Shown: positions 24,494-33,390, counted from the stretch's first letter. The stretch: DNA of 64,000 nucleotides from JACNKJ01 sp964344565 (GCA_964344565.1 CAYFNT010000021.1:1-64000); one strand, 5' to 3'. Made by a program: numbers and translations. The notes: generated by a model not told the origin, from the sequence alone.

Positions 24494-25812
24494 TGGCGAA
24501 AGCGGATGTGACCATCATCGGAGGCGGTCTCGCGGGAAGCGAGGCCGCTCTTTTTCTAGCACACCAAAATTACACTGTTTGCCTGGTTGAGCAGAAGCCC
24601 GTCGCCCAATCGCCGGCCCACCGCCTGGACGGTCTCGCCGAACTGGTCTGCAGCAATTCCCTCAAATCGCGTCTCATGGATACGGCTTCAGGCCTCTTCA
24701 AGGAAGAGCTGGGGCGTCTAGGCAGCAGGCTGTTGCCCCTGGCCGAGGCCTCTGCCTTGCCGGCCGGCGGCGCACTGGCCGTGGATCCGGCGGAGTTTTC
24801 GAGGCGCGTTACCGAAGCGGTGGAAACCGAATCCAAGATCTGTCTGGAGCGCCGGGAAGTGGAGGAATTGCCCGAGGAGGGGCCGGTCATCATCGCCACG
24901 GGGCCGCTCACCGGCGAGGCCCTGAGCCGGTCCATCGAGACTCACTTCGGCGTCGGGCGTCTGAGTTTCTACGACGCCATCGCCCCCACGGTGACCCGGG
25001 AATCCCTGGACGACTCGAAGCTCTTCCGGGCAAGCCGATACGGCAAGGGCGAGGCCGACTATCTGAACGCGGTCATGGACAAGGATAGCTACGACGCTTT
25101 CGTGGCGGCACTGGCCGAGGCGGAGGCCTATCCCGCCCACGAGTTCGAAAAGGACGTGCCCTATTTCGAGTCATGCCTGCCCGTGGAAGTCCTGGCCGCC
25201 CGAGGTCCGGAGACCCTGCGCCACGGTACCCTGCGACCCGTGGGCCTCGAGGATCCGTCCACCGGCCGCCGTCCCTGGGCGGTGCTTCAGCTGCGTGCCG
25301 AGAATCGGGAGGGCACGCTCTGGGGACTCGTGGGATGTCAGACCAAAATTCGCGTGGGTGACCAGCGTCGAATCTTTCGGATGATTCCCGCACTCACCGA
25401 AGCGGAGTTCGTTCGCTACGGCGCCATGCACCGGAACTTCTTCCTGGACTATCCCTCGACCCTGACTCCCTTCCAGGAGAGCCGGAAGCGGGAAGGTCTC
25501 TTCTTCGCCGGACAGATGACCGGCGTGGAGGGCTACGTGGAATCCATGGGCAGCGGACTCATGGCCGCGCGCCATCTCTGCGATCGATTGCAGGGCCGCG
25601 AGCCCGGCCTTCCCCCGGCCACGACCATGGTGGGGGCCCTGGCCGCCTTCCTGGACGGACAGAGCCCCGGCAAGAGCCAGCCCATGAACGTGAGCTTCGG
25701 CCTGCTGCCTCCCCTGGATGAACGGATCCGCGACAAGAGGAAGCGCAAGGGTCTGCTCGCCGAACGCAGTCTTGCCGATCTGGACGCCTGGCTGGCCAAT
25801 CGACCCGGCTGA
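24493..25812 (+). CDS. trmFO: Folate/FAD-dependent tRNA (uracil-54-C5) methyltransferase
   Basis: Makes ribothymidine-54 in the T-loop using methylene-tetrahydrofolate and FADH2. The 439-residue protein opens with the FAD-binding 'VTIIGGGLAGSEAALFLA', then the TrmFO-specific 'LAELVCSNSLKS', 'YFESCLPVEVLA', 'RPVGLEDP' and 'GQMTGVEGYVESMGSG'. It starts at GTG overlapping the topA stop; topA-trmFO-xerC is a common bacterial gene order. Confidence 0.96.
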   Translation: MAKADVTIIGGGLAGSEAALFLAHQNYTVCLVEQKPVAQSPAHRLDGLAELVCSNSLKSRLMDTASGLFKEELGRLGSRLLPLAEASALPAGGALAVDPAEFSRRVTEAVETESKICLERREVEELPEEGPVIIATGPLTGEALSRSIETHFGVGRLSFYDAIAPTVTRESLDDSKLFRASRYGKGEADYLNAVMDKDSYDAFVAALAEAEAYPAHEFEKDVPYFESCLPVEVLAARGPETLRHGTLRPVGLEDPSTGRRPWAVLQLRAENREGTLWGLVGCQTKIRVGDQRRIFRMIPALTEAEFVRYGAMHRNFFLDYPSTLTPFQESRKREGLFFAGQMTGVEGYVESMGSGLMAARHLCDRLQGREPGLPPATTMVGALAAFLDGQSPGKSQPMNVSFGLLPPLDERIRDKRKRKGLLAERSLADLDAWLANRPG

Positions 25813-25849
25813 GTTTCTCTGGCGAGCTGCGGACAGCCGGCACCTCTCC

Positions 25850-25878
25850 TTGCCTCCTCCGGTTCCCTCTGATAAATT
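25850..25878 (+). promoter_or_regulatory. Candidate promoter of xerC
   Basis: TTGCCT (25850-25855), 17-base spacer, TAAATT (25873-25878). The predicted transcription start (about 25885) is at the GTG start codon (25886), and no ribosome site is visible, which would make this a leaderless message. Confidence 0.35.
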
Positions 25879-25885
25879 CCGCTCC

Positions 25886-26773
25886 GTGAAAACGACTCTC
25901 AAGGCATTCGAGAACTATCTGGCCGTGGAGCGGGCCTACTCGCCCCACACGGTGGCGGCTTACATGCGCGATCTTCGCGGCTATCTGGAGTTCCTCGGGG
26001 ATCCGGATGAGGTCGAGGCCCTCGACGTGGAACGTGCCCTGCTCCGCCGGTACCTGGCCAGGCTTCGTCGAGGGGCGGAGGGCAAAGCTCCCCTGGGCGA
26101 CAGGACCATCGCTCGGAAGCTGTCTTCGCTCAGGACCTTCTACCGATTCCTCAACCGAAGCGGACGCCTGGCCGCCGACCCCGTGGCACTGCTCGAAGCT
26201 CCGAAGATCGCCAAGCGCCTTCCCGTCTTCGCCGAGGAGGGATGGGTCCACCGCATGATGGCCCTGCCGGAGACCGACGAGCCCAAGGGACTGCGCGATC
26301 GATGCATCCTGGAACTGCTCTACGGCACGGGCATCCGACTGAGCGAGCTGGTGGGGCTGGAGCGAGCCGATCTGGACGCGGGCCAGGGCATCCTCAACGT
26401 GATGGGCAAGGGCGGCAAGGAGCGGCTGGTGCCGGTGCAGGGCGAGGCCCTGCGCTGGCTGAAGCGATGGCTCGCCGAGCTGGGACCCGGCCGCGATGCC
26501 GATCCGGTTTTTCCGGGCCGGAACGGACCCATCAGCCCCCGCACGGTTCAGCGAAGGGTGGAGCGCTACCTGGGAATGGTCGCTTCCCTGGAAAGAGTGA
26601 GCCCTCACGTCTTGCGCCACAGCTTCGCAACGCATCTATTGGACAGGGGCGCCGATCTGCGTTCCATCCAGGAACTGCTGGGACATTCCAGCCTGACGAG
26701 TACCCAGGTCTACACGCACATGACCACGAAGAAACTCAAGGACGTGCACCGCAAGGCGCACCCGAGGGGATAG
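25886..26773 (+). CDS. xerC: Tyrosine site-specific recombinase XerC-type
   Basis: Resolves chromosome dimers at dif together with XerD. From GTG 25886 the product is 295 residues, the normal length; the open frame upstream (to 25718) overlaps trmFO and is not needed. The N-terminal SAM-like core-binding domain ('FENYLAVERAYSPHTVAAYMRDL') is followed by the catalytic domain with Arg151, Lys176, His241, Arg244, His267 and nucleophile Tyr276 ('STQVYTHM'). Gene order topA-trmFO-xerC supports XerC; a second paralogue (XerD type) is at 31.6 kb. Confidence 0.9.
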   Translation: MKTTLKAFENYLAVERAYSPHTVAAYMRDLRGYLEFLGDPDEVEALDVERALLRRYLARLRRGAEGKAPLGDRTIARKLSSLRTFYRFLNRSGRLAADPVALLEAPKIAKRLPVFAEEGWVHRMMALPETDEPKGLRDRCILELLYGTGIRLSELVGLERADLDAGQGILNVMGKGGKERLVPVQGEALRWLKRWLAELGPGRDADPVFPGRNGPISPRTVQRRVERYLGMVASLERVSPHVLRHSFATHLLDRGADLRSIQELLGHSSLTSTQVYTHMTTKKLKDVHRKAHPRG

Positions 26774-26785
26774 AAGGAGAGAGCA

Positions 26786-27712
26786 ATGGCCCTGCCCAAG
26801 GATTTCATCTCCATCGCCGACTGGAGCAGCGATGATCTCGTTCGCGTTCTCGAACTGGCCATGGACCAGAAGCGTCGTCTCAAGAAGGGCGAAAGCCTGC
26901 AGGGCGAGAAGCCCGGCAAGGTGCTGGCGGTGCTCTTCCACAAACCCAGTCTGCGCACGAGGGTGAGTTTCGAGGTGGCCATGGCCCAGCTGGGTGGTTC
27001 GAGCCTCTACATCACCGACAAGGAGATCGGCCTGGGCACCCGCGAGGCGCCCCAGGACGTGGCCCGAGTACTCGAACGCTACGTGGACGGCATCATGATC
27101 CGCACCTTCGCCCACGAGGGAGCCCTCTCCCTGGCGCGCAACGCCACGAGCATCCCCGTGATCAACGGACTCACCGACCTGCTGCACCCCTGCCAGGTGA
27201 TGGCCGACCTGCAGACCGTCTGGGAGCACAAGGGCGGCATCGAGGATCTGCGCATCGTCTATCTCGGCGACGGCAACAACATGGCCAACAGCTGGATCAA
27301 CGCCGCGGCGCGATTCCCCTTCGAACTGGTCATCAGCAATCCCTCCGGCTACGAGCCCGATGCGGCGGTGCTGGAGAACGCGAGGAAGATCAATCCGGGT
27401 CTGCGCTACGAGAACATCAGCGACCCGTCCCAGGCCGTGGAAGGCGCCGACGTGCTCTACACCGACGTCTGGGCCAGCATGGGCCAGGAGGACGAGGCCG
27501 CCGAGCGCAAGGAGATTTTCAAGCCCTACCAGGTGAACCAGTCCCTGCTGGAGAAGACCGGCAAGAAGGACAGCATCGTCCTGCACTGCCTGCCGGCTCA
27601 CCGGGGCGACGAGATCACCGACGAGGTCATCGACGGTCCCCAGTCGGTGGTCTTCGACGAGGCCGAGAACCGCATGCACGCCCAGCGGGCGATCATGACA
27701 TTGGTGATGTAA
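26786..27712 (+). CDS. argF: Ornithine carbamoyltransferase
   Basis: Forms citrulline from ornithine and carbamoyl phosphate in arginine synthesis. The 308 residues have the carbamoyl-phosphate loop as SLRTR (55-59; SxRTR variant with Leu instead of Thr), HPCQ (134-137), ornithine-side 'DVWASM' (227-232) and HCLP (267-270) followed by AHRG. The HCLP motif fits ornithine rather than acetylornithine transferases. AAGGAGAG ribosome site. No other arginine genes are nearby; its stop overlaps the start of a lipoprotein gene by one base. Confidence 0.93.
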   Translation: MALPKDFISIADWSSDDLVRVLELAMDQKRRLKKGESLQGEKPGKVLAVLFHKPSLRTRVSFEVAMAQLGGSSLYITDKEIGLGTREAPQDVARVLERYVDGIMIRTFAHEGALSLARNATSIPVINGLTDLLHPCQVMADLQTVWEHKGGIEDLRIVYLGDGNNMANSWINAAARFPFELVISNPSGYEPDAAVLENARKINPGLRYENISDPSQAVEGADVLYTDVWASMGQEDEAAERKEIFKPYQVNQSLLEKTGKKDSIVLHCLPAHRGDEITDEVIDGPQSVVFDEAENRMHAQRAIMTLVM

Positions 27713-28848
27713 TGCGATCGGTCCGGGCGGCGCAGCTTCTGGCCATGGCGGCGATCATCGTCGGCTGCGCCCAGATGGAACCGCCCCCGGGCGGACCCGA
27801 GGACGAGATTCCGGCGACCTTCCGGGGGTCCATGCCTCCGGAAGGCAGCCTGGAGACCGGTCCCCTGGACACCCTGCAGCTCTTCTTCAGCGAAGCGGTG
27901 GACCGGAAATCGGTGCTGGAATCCCTGCGCAGCGAACCATCCCGACTTCTCCGCCGGGCCCACTGGAGCGGCGACACCCTCGTCACCCTCGAGTTCTGGG
28001 ATCCCTTCCCCGCCGACAGCAGCATCTGCGTCTACCTGCTTCCCGGCTGGCTGGATCGCCACGGCGTGCCGCAGAACGAATGGCAGGTGCTGGACTTCTC
28101 CACGGGCTCGCGCCTGCTCAGGGGATGGGTGGGGGGCAAGGTGCAGTTCAAGCGCCGGCCCTCCGAACAGCTGCACCTGCGACTGGAGGACCCCGACGGC
28201 GAGTGGGTCCGCGAGGCGCGCCCTGACCGTCAGGGAGAGTTCGTCATCCGGCACCTGCCCCTCGAGTCGAAGCTGCTTCGACTCTGGGCCTTCGAGGACG
28301 TGGACGGCGACAGCCTCTACGATGCCGCCGTGGATTTCGCGGACACCCTGTCCGACAGTCTCATCCTCGACGAGGAATCGCCTCGGGTCATGAAGCTCGC
28401 TCTAAACGTCATCGATCCGGACGAACCCGGCAAGATCAACGGCAGCTTCGAGACCACCGACAGTCTGCCCGGCCTCTTCGTCATCCGCCTCTGGGCCGAT
28501 TCCCTGCGGGTGGAAGGCGATTCCCTGGCGCCGGGCCATCATCCCCACGAGTGGAGCGACAGCCTTCGCAGCCTCCTGGCCGGCGACTGGGGGGACAGCC
28601 TGGTGCTCTATCGCAAGCGCGAGGGCGACTTCACCATGGCGGGCATTCCACCCGGGCCCTGGGCCCTGTTCATCCATCGGGAAACGGGGGAGGACTCCCT
28701 CTGGGATCCTCTCAGCGAGGCCGCCTACCTGGACGGCGGGCCCATCGTGGTTCCCCCCGGCGAGGCGGCGACCCTGCGCGGATTCCAATTCCCCGAAGAG
28801 GCCGACAGCAATCGCGTCGTCAATCCTCCGAGCGAAGTCGCGCCATGA
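27712..28848 (+). CDS. Lipoprotein with N-terminal Ig-like (Big_5/SbsA-type) domain
   Basis: A 378-residue predicted lipoprotein: signal 'LLAMAAIIVGC' with lipidated Cys19, then the 'PPPGGPEDEIPATF' linker typical of Ig-like lipoproteins in FCB-group bacteria. The Ig-like domain is at about 35-115 ('LDTLQLFFSEAVDRKSV'), followed by further beta-rich repeats with 'FEDVDGDSLYDAA'-type segments. Its cell-surface partner is unknown. It overlaps argF by one base upstream and the HD gene by ATGA downstream, so it is co-expressed with both, though no functional link is obvious. Confidence 0.8.
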   Translation: MRSVRAAQLLAMAAIIVGCAQMEPPPGGPEDEIPATFRGSMPPEGSLETGPLDTLQLFFSEAVDRKSVLESLRSEPSRLLRRAHWSGDTLVTLEFWDPFPADSSICVYLLPGWLDRHGVPQNEWQVLDFSTGSRLLRGWVGGKVQFKRRPSEQLHLRLEDPDGEWVREARPDRQGEFVIRHLPLESKLLRLWAFEDVDGDSLYDAAVDFADTLSDSLILDEESPRVMKLALNVIDPDEPGKINGSFETTDSLPGLFVIRLWADSLRVEGDSLAPGHHPHEWSDSLRSLLAGDWGDSLVLYRKREGDFTMAGIPPGPWALFIHRETGEDSLWDPLSEAAYLDGGPIVVPPGEAATLRGFQFPEEADSNRVVNPPSEVAP

Positions 28849-29390
28849 GCGACTGGATCGATGATCTCTACGCCCTGAAGGATACGCTGCGGGAGGGATG
28901 GCTGCGCATCGGCGTGGAGCATCCCGAGTCCGTGGCCGATCACAGCTATGCCGTGGCCCTGCTCGCCTGGCGCATGGCTCGGCAGTCTGGCCTCGATGAG
29001 CGCCGAGTGCTGCTCATGGCCCTGCTCCACGACTTCCACGAGGCCCGGCTGGGCGACATTCCCCGTCCCGACAAACTGAAGCTCGGCCAGGAGGCGGTGG
29101 AAGCCGCCGAGCGGGAGACCGAGGCCGCCCAGTGGCCGGAAGATCCCGAGATCCTGGATCTGCTCGGGGAACTGCGTCGTGGTGAAAGCGAGGAAGCGAA
29201 GCTGGTGCAGGCCGTGGACGGCCTCGAACTGCTGATCCAGGCTCGTCGCTACGCCGCCGAGGGTCATTCCCAAGCCCAGGATTTCATCGACACCTTCCTG
29301 CGCTCCCCGGAGGCGGACCATCCGGCCGTGGCGAAATTCCTGAGGGGACTGGGGGACATGAAAAAGCCTCCCCCCGAAGGGGGAGGTTGA
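28845..29390 (+). CDS. HD-domain phosphohydrolase (YfbR/HDDC2-like)
   Basis: A 181-residue HD-superfamily protein resembling 5'-deoxynucleotidases. Metal ligands are His33 ('ESVADHSYAVALLAW'), His62-Asp63 ('LLHDFHEARLGDIP') and Asp125 ('VQAVDGLELL'). The likely role is hydrolysis of nucleoside monophosphates, by family analogy. The last codons (KKPPPEGGG) coincide with a stem-loop that acts as the terminator of the oppositely oriented rpsT, so the C-terminal tail is set by that RNA structure rather than by protein function. Confidence 0.85.
   Translation: MSDWIDDLYALKDTLREGWLRIGVEHPESVADHSYAVALLAWRMARQSGLDERRVLLMALLHDFHEARLGDIPRPDKLKLGQEAVEAAERETEAAQWPEDPEILDLLGELRRGESEEAKLVQAVDGLELLIQARRYAAEGHSQAQDFIDTFLRSPEADHPAVAKFLRGLGDMKKPPPEGGG
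29361..29388 (-). terminator. Intrinsic terminator of rpsT inside the end of the HD gene
   Basis: Stem CCTCCCCC (29367-29374) / GGGGGAGG (29379-29386) with a four-base loop. On the minus strand it is followed by a T-run (the AAAAA at 29361-29365 on the plus strand), so it terminates rpsT. On the plus strand no T-run follows. Confidence 0.8.
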
Positions 29391-29411
29391 GTCGGGGGCT
29401 GTTCTCGGTCT

Positions 29412-29666
29412 CTAGCCCAGGGCGCGCTGATGCGCGTAGAGGCGGCTCTTGAGACGATCGGCCTTCTGCTTCTTGATGATGCCCTTCTTGGCCATCCTAT
29501 CCAGCAGAGAGATCATTTCCGGCAGCTTGCCGGCGGCGGCGTCCTTGTCGGTCATGCCGCGGAAATCGCGGAGCTGATGGCGCATGTGGCTGCGCTCGGC
29601 GCGGTTGGCCAGATTGGCCTTGCGGCTCGTGATCAGACGCTTCTTGCAAGACTTGTGATGAGGCAT
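29412..29666 (-). CDS. rpsT: 30S ribosomal protein S20
   Basis: A ribosomal protein of 84 residues, the usual S20 size, very basic and helical: 'MPHHKSCKKRLITSRKANLANRAERS' at the start (quoted in parts: MPHHKSCKKRL, ANLANRAERS) and 'KKGIIKKQKADRLKSRL' near the end. The ATG at 29666 is chosen; an in-frame upstream extension of 16 codons runs into the promoter -10. It stands alone on the minus strand between convergent and divergent neighbours, as rpsT often does, with its own promoter and terminator. Confidence 0.93.
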   Translation of the reverse strand: MPHHKSCKKRLITSRKANLANRAERSHMRHQLRDFRGMTDKDAAAGKLPEMISLLDRMAKKGIIKKQKADRLKSRLYAHQRALG

Positions 29667-29704
29667 TCCTCTTCCACTCCGTGTTTTGGTCTGGGGGAAG
29701 GGGC

Positions 29705-29733
29705 AAGCTAGCAAGGCCCATGGTCAGTGTCAA
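29705..29733 (-). promoter_or_regulatory. Promoter of rpsT
   Basis: Minus strand: perfect TTGACA (29733-29728), 17-base spacer, TAGCTT (29710-29705), then a G/C-rich discriminator (GCCCC). The 13-mer TGCTAGCTTGCCC is shared exactly with the smg promoter. Confidence 0.6.
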
Positions 29734-29745
29734 GGGGGAAACCCC

Positions 29746-29774
29746 TTGTCTCCGCGACATTTCCCGCCTATGGT
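29746..29774 (+). promoter_or_regulatory. Promoter of uvrC
   Basis: TTGTCT (29746-29751), 17-base spacer, TATGGT (29769-29774). It divides the gap with the divergent rpsT promoter and predicts transcription from about 29781, downstream of the first in-frame ATG (29770). Confidence 0.45.
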
Positions 29775-29790
29775 GCCCGCGGAGGAAGCC

Positions 29791-31620
29791 TTGGAAATCC
29801 GCGAGGAACTGCAAAAGAAGCTGGAGAGACTGCCCCGCTCGCCCGGGGTCTATCTTTTCAAGGACGGGGCCGGCAAGGTCATCTACGTGGGCAAGGCCAA
29901 GAGCCTGCGCCTGCGGGTGCGGTCCTATTTTCAGGACTCGCGGGTCCCGGATCCCAAGACCGAACTGCTTGTCCGGAAGACCGACGACCTGGATTACCTG
30001 GTCCTGGGCAGCGAGATGGAAGCCCTGGTCGCCGAGAACAACTTCATCAAGGAATACGCTCCCCGCTACAACATCCGCCTGAAGGACGACAAGAGCTACC
30101 CCTACCTGCGGGTGACCCTGGAGGAGGAGCTCCCCCGGATCTTCCCCACCCGGAATCGGGAGGACACGGGCAGCCTCTACCTGGGACCTTACACCGACGT
30201 GGGCGCTCTGCGCCAGACTCTGCGCGTATTGAAGACCCTATTCCCGCTGCGGGACTGCCCCGGCGACGTGACCTACCGCTCGCTGGAGCGGGAGTGCCTC
30301 TACTATCACATCGACCGCTGCAAAGCGCCCTGCACGGGACGGCAGACGGTGGAGGAGTACCGGGCCGACCTGGACCGGGTGCTCCTCTTCCTGACGGGCA
30401 AGACCGAGCAGCTCAGCGCCAGGCTCGAGAAGGACATGGAGACTCTATCGAAGAACTTGAAGTTCGAGGAGGCCGCCCGGCTCCGGGATCAGGTCACGGC
30501 CCTCGAACGTCTGAGCCACAGGCATCGCACCCAGGTCTACGGCGGCGGCGATCGCGACGTGCTGGCCCTGGCCCGGGATCGGGAGGACTGCTGCGCGGTG
30601 GTGCTGCGAATCCGCGGAGGGAAGCTGCTGGCCACGGAGACCTTCCACTTCAAGGGCGCTCTCGCCGAAACGGACGTGGCCGTGCTCGGCGCCTTCTTCC
30701 AGCAGTACTACCATCGCGTGGATCTGCTTCCGCCGGAGATCTTCCTGCCCGTGGAACTGGAGTCCATGGAATTGCTGACCCGTTGGCTGACCGAGAAGCG
30801 GGGCAGCAAGCTCGAACTGAAGCGTCCCCAGCGCGGGCTCGGTCGGGAGCTGATCACCCTGGCCCTGGACAATGCCCGCAGCAAGCTGGACGAGATACTC
30901 GCCGCCGAATCCGGCAAGAGTCCGGGACTGCCTCCGGAGATCTTCGAACTGCGCGAGGCTCTGAACCTGGAAGCGCTGCCCCGGGTCATCGAGGGCATCG
31001 ACATCTCCAACACCGGTGACACGGAAGTGGTGGCCTCACTGGTGAGCTTCCACGACGGCCAGCCGCGGAAGGGCCAGTACCGAAAGTTCAAGATCAAGAC
31101 CGTGGAGGGTCAGGACGACGTGGCCTCCATTCGCGAAGTGGTTCATCGTCGATTCAAGCGTCTTCTGGACGAGCAGAAGCGTCTGCCGGATCTGCTTTTC
31201 ATCGACGGCGGACTCGGGCAGCTCGGAGCCGCCGAAGAGGCACTGCGCGAACTCGAGGTCACGGGGCAGCCCCTGATCTCCCTCGCCAAGCGGGAGGAAG
31301 AGGTCTTCCGGTCCGGCGGCGAGGGCGAAGCTCTGGTTCTGCCGCCGAGTTCCGCGGCGCTCAAGCTGCTTCAGCGCGTGCGCGACGAGGCCCATCGCTT
31401 CGCCCGGGACTTCCACCGCCAGCGGCGGGGGAAGAAATCCATCTCCTCGGCGCTGGATGAGATACCGGGTCTGGGTCCCGCCCGCCGGGATCTCCTGCTG
31501 CAGTACTTCGGCGACATTCGAGGCATCCGCAAGGCCACGGCCTACGATCTTCGAAAGGTGCCGGGCATCGGTCCCGCCCTGGCCCAGACCATCCTCGAAA
31601 CCCTGAAGGAGAAGCCGTGA
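29791..31620 (+). CDS. uvrC: UvrABC excinuclease subunit C
   Basis: Makes both incisions in nucleotide excision repair. From TTG 29791 it is 609 residues: GIY-YIG nuclease with Tyr21 and Tyr32 ('PGVYLFKDGAGKVIYVGKAKSLRLR', in parts), the UVR motif that binds UvrB (about 200-235, 'FEEAARLRDQVTALE'), the RNase H-like C-terminal nuclease ('EGIDISNTGDTEVVASLV', 'LLFIDGGLGQL') and a double helix-hairpin-helix end. TTG is chosen because GGAGG lies exactly five bases upstream. ATG 29770 overlaps the predicted -10 and has no ribosome site. The stop overlaps xerD. Confidence 0.95.
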   Translation: MEIREELQKKLERLPRSPGVYLFKDGAGKVIYVGKAKSLRLRVRSYFQDSRVPDPKTELLVRKTDDLDYLVLGSEMEALVAENNFIKEYAPRYNIRLKDDKSYPYLRVTLEEELPRIFPTRNREDTGSLYLGPYTDVGALRQTLRVLKTLFPLRDCPGDVTYRSLERECLYYHIDRCKAPCTGRQTVEEYRADLDRVLLFLTGKTEQLSARLEKDMETLSKNLKFEEAARLRDQVTALERLSHRHRTQVYGGGDRDVLALARDREDCCAVVLRIRGGKLLATETFHFKGALAETDVAVLGAFFQQYYHRVDLLPPEIFLPVELESMELLTRWLTEKRGSKLELKRPQRGLGRELITLALDNARSKLDEILAAESGKSPGLPPEIFELREALNLEALPRVIEGIDISNTGDTEVVASLVSFHDGQPRKGQYRKFKIKTVEGQDDVASIREVVHRRFKRLLDEQKRLPDLLFIDGGLGQLGAAEEALRELEVTGQPLISLAKREEEVFRSGGEGEALVLPPSSAALKLLQRVRDEAHRFARDFHRQRRGKKSISSALDEIPGLGPARRDLLLQYFGDIRGIRKATAYDLRKVPGIGPALAQTILETLKEKP

Positions 31621-32501
31621 GCCTCTCCTGGAACGAGGCCATGGACGGCTGGCTGGACCAGCTCCTGGTCGAGAAGAACCTCAGCGCCAATACGCTGGAC
31701 GCCTATCGCCGCGATCTCACCCGTCTCGAATCCTGCGGCAAGGGGCCGCTGGAGGTGGGCCCGGAAGGACTCCGAGACATCCTGGCTTCGACGGAACTGG
31801 AGGGATTGGCCGCCCGGAGCCGCGCCCGCATGATCAGCAGCTGGCGCAGCTTCTTCCGCTACCTGGTGGTGGAGGGCCTGCGCAAGAGCTCGCCCGCCGA
31901 GACCCTGGAAAGCCCCCGGCTGCCGCGCAAGCTGCCGGACATCCTCAGTCACGACGAGGCCGAAGCTCTCATCGCCGCGGCTTCCGCCAGCGCTAAACTG
32001 CCATCCCGGAACCGGGCCCTCGTGGAGGTGGCCTATGCCGCCGGTCTTCGGGCCAGCGAACTGGTGGGCCTTCCCCTCGCCGAACTCTTCCTGGACGACG
32101 CCCTTCTCCGCGTGATCGGCAAGGGTCGCAAGGAACGCTGGGTGCCCCTGGGCGAACCGGCGGTGGCGGCCCTGTCGAGCTACCTGGAAGAAGAACGCCC
32201 GGTCCTGGCCCGTCCGGATTCGCCTCCTTCGGTCTTTCTCAATTTCCGCGGGGGAGGCCTGAGTCGGGTGGGCTGGTGGAAGATCCTCCAGAAGCTCGCG
32301 GCCGAGGCCGGACTGCCGGGCATCCGTCCCCACAGCCTGCGGCATTCCTTCGCCACGCACCTGCTGGAAGGCGGGGCCGACCTGAGATCCGTGCAGGAGA
32401 TGCTCGGACACGCCTCCATCGCCACCACCCAGATCTACACCCAGGTGGACCGTCTCTACCTGCGGGAGGTGCACCGAAGCTTCCATCCGCGGGGGCAATG
32501 A
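31617..32501 (+). CDS. xerD: Tyrosine site-specific recombinase XerD-type
   Basis: Partner recombinase for chromosome dimer resolution. It starts at GTG in a GTGA overlap with uvrC and has 294 residues. Catalytic residues are all present: Arg145, Lys169, His239, Arg242, His265 and Tyr274 ('TTQIYTQV'). The C-terminal 'LREVHRSFHPRG' is XerD-like. Downstream, after a promoter-containing gap, come scpA and scpB, also chromosome-segregation genes. Confidence 0.9.
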   Translation: MSLSWNEAMDGWLDQLLVEKNLSANTLDAYRRDLTRLESCGKGPLEVGPEGLRDILASTELEGLAARSRARMISSWRSFFRYLVVEGLRKSSPAETLESPRLPRKLPDILSHDEAEALIAAASASAKLPSRNRALVEVAYAAGLRASELVGLPLAELFLDDALLRVIGKGRKERWVPLGEPAVAALSSYLEEERPVLARPDSPPSVFLNFRGGGLSRVGWWKILQKLAAEAGLPGIRPHSLRHSFATHLLEGGADLRSVQEMLGHASIATTQIYTQVDRLYLREVHRSFHPRGQ

Positions 32502-32571
32502 GTCCCTAAGCTTCCTTTTGGCAGGCTCTAAACCTGTTTCAGTCAAGCACTTCCTGAGGTGGAAAGAAACG

Positions 32572-32600
32572 TTGACGAGCTCTCGGTTTTAGTCTATTCC
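32572..32600 (+). promoter_or_regulatory. Candidate promoter of scpA
   Basis: TTGACG (32572-32577), 17-base spacer, TATTCC (32595-32600). GTCAAGCA occurs twice nearby (32543-32550 and 32608-32615), once on each side of the promoter, and could be a repeated binding site. Confidence 0.4.
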
Positions 32601-32627
32601 CTTGGCGGTCAAGCAGTTGGGAGTGAA

Positions 32628-33371
32628 ATGAGCTACACGGTGAGACTGGAGCTCTTCGAGGGGCCCCTGGATCTCCTTCTCTACCTGATCCGCAGGGACG
32701 AGATCGAGATCACCGACATCCCCATCGCTCGCGTCACCGAGCAGTATCTGGGACACCTGGAGACCCTCCAGGCCCTGGAGCTGGACGGAGCGGGGGAGTA
32801 TCTGCTCATGGCCGCCACGCTCCTGCGCATCAAGAGCCGCATGCTCCTGCCTCGCCATTCCGAGGAGGAGGAGGATCCCCGCGGAGACCTGGTGGCACAG
32901 CTGCAGGAGTACAAGAAGTATCGGGAAGCGGCCAGCCGCATTCGCGATCTGGCGGAGGAACGCCGAAAGCTCCACGACTTCGTGCCCGAGATTCCCATTG
33001 AGGAACTGCGAAGCCGCGAGGAAGTCTTCACCTTGAGTTTCGTGGACCTGCTGGGCGCCCTGCGCGACGTCATGAGCACCGTGGCCGAGCGCGAGGCCAG
33101 GCATCACGTGGCCCTGGAAGAGGTGACCATCGAGGAGAAGGTGGACCTCATCCGGCTCTGGATCCAGACCGGCGAGCGCTTCCGTTTCGGCGATCTCTTC
33201 GAAAAGGTGGAGAGCCGAACTCATGCCATCGTGACCTTCATGGCCATCCTCGAGATGATGAAACTCGGCGAACTGCGCGTGTTCCAGCATGGGCATTTCG
33301 CGGAGATCTGGTTGGAGAGAAATCCCGAGCCCGTCGAGGAGGAACACCTCACGGCGGCCGCGGGCGCATGA
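32628..33371 (+). CDS. scpA: Segregation and condensation protein A (kleisin)
   Basis: Kleisin subunit of the SMC-ScpAB condensin. From ATG 32628 the product is 247 residues, beginning with the family's 'YTVRLELFEGPLDLLLYLIRR' (helical SMC-binding N-domain) and ending with the winged-helix 'HAIVTFMAILEMMKLGELRVFQ'. GGGAG lies four bases before the ATG. The GTG at 32559 precedes the candidate promoter and adds residues unlike any ScpA, so it was not used. scpB follows after 19 bases; smc is not in the window. Confidence 0.94.
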   Translation: MSYTVRLELFEGPLDLLLYLIRRDEIEITDIPIARVTEQYLGHLETLQALELDGAGEYLLMAATLLRIKSRMLLPRHSEEEEDPRGDLVAQLQEYKKYREAASRIRDLAEERRKLHDFVPEIPIEELRSREEVFTLSFVDLLGALRDVMSTVAEREARHHVALEEVTIEEKVDLIRLWIQTGERFRFGDLFEKVESRTHAIVTFMAILEMMKLGELRVFQHGHFAEIWLERNPEPVEEEHLTAAAGA

Positions 33372-33390
33372 ATGAAGGGGTGAGAGAAAA

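Noticed and set aside
25886..32501. Xer-type recombinases as integrases of a mobile element
   Set aside because: Both have chromosomal XerC/XerD lengths and sit in housekeeping orders (topA-trmFO-xerC and uvrC-xerD-scpAB). No attachment repeats or cargo genes are visible.
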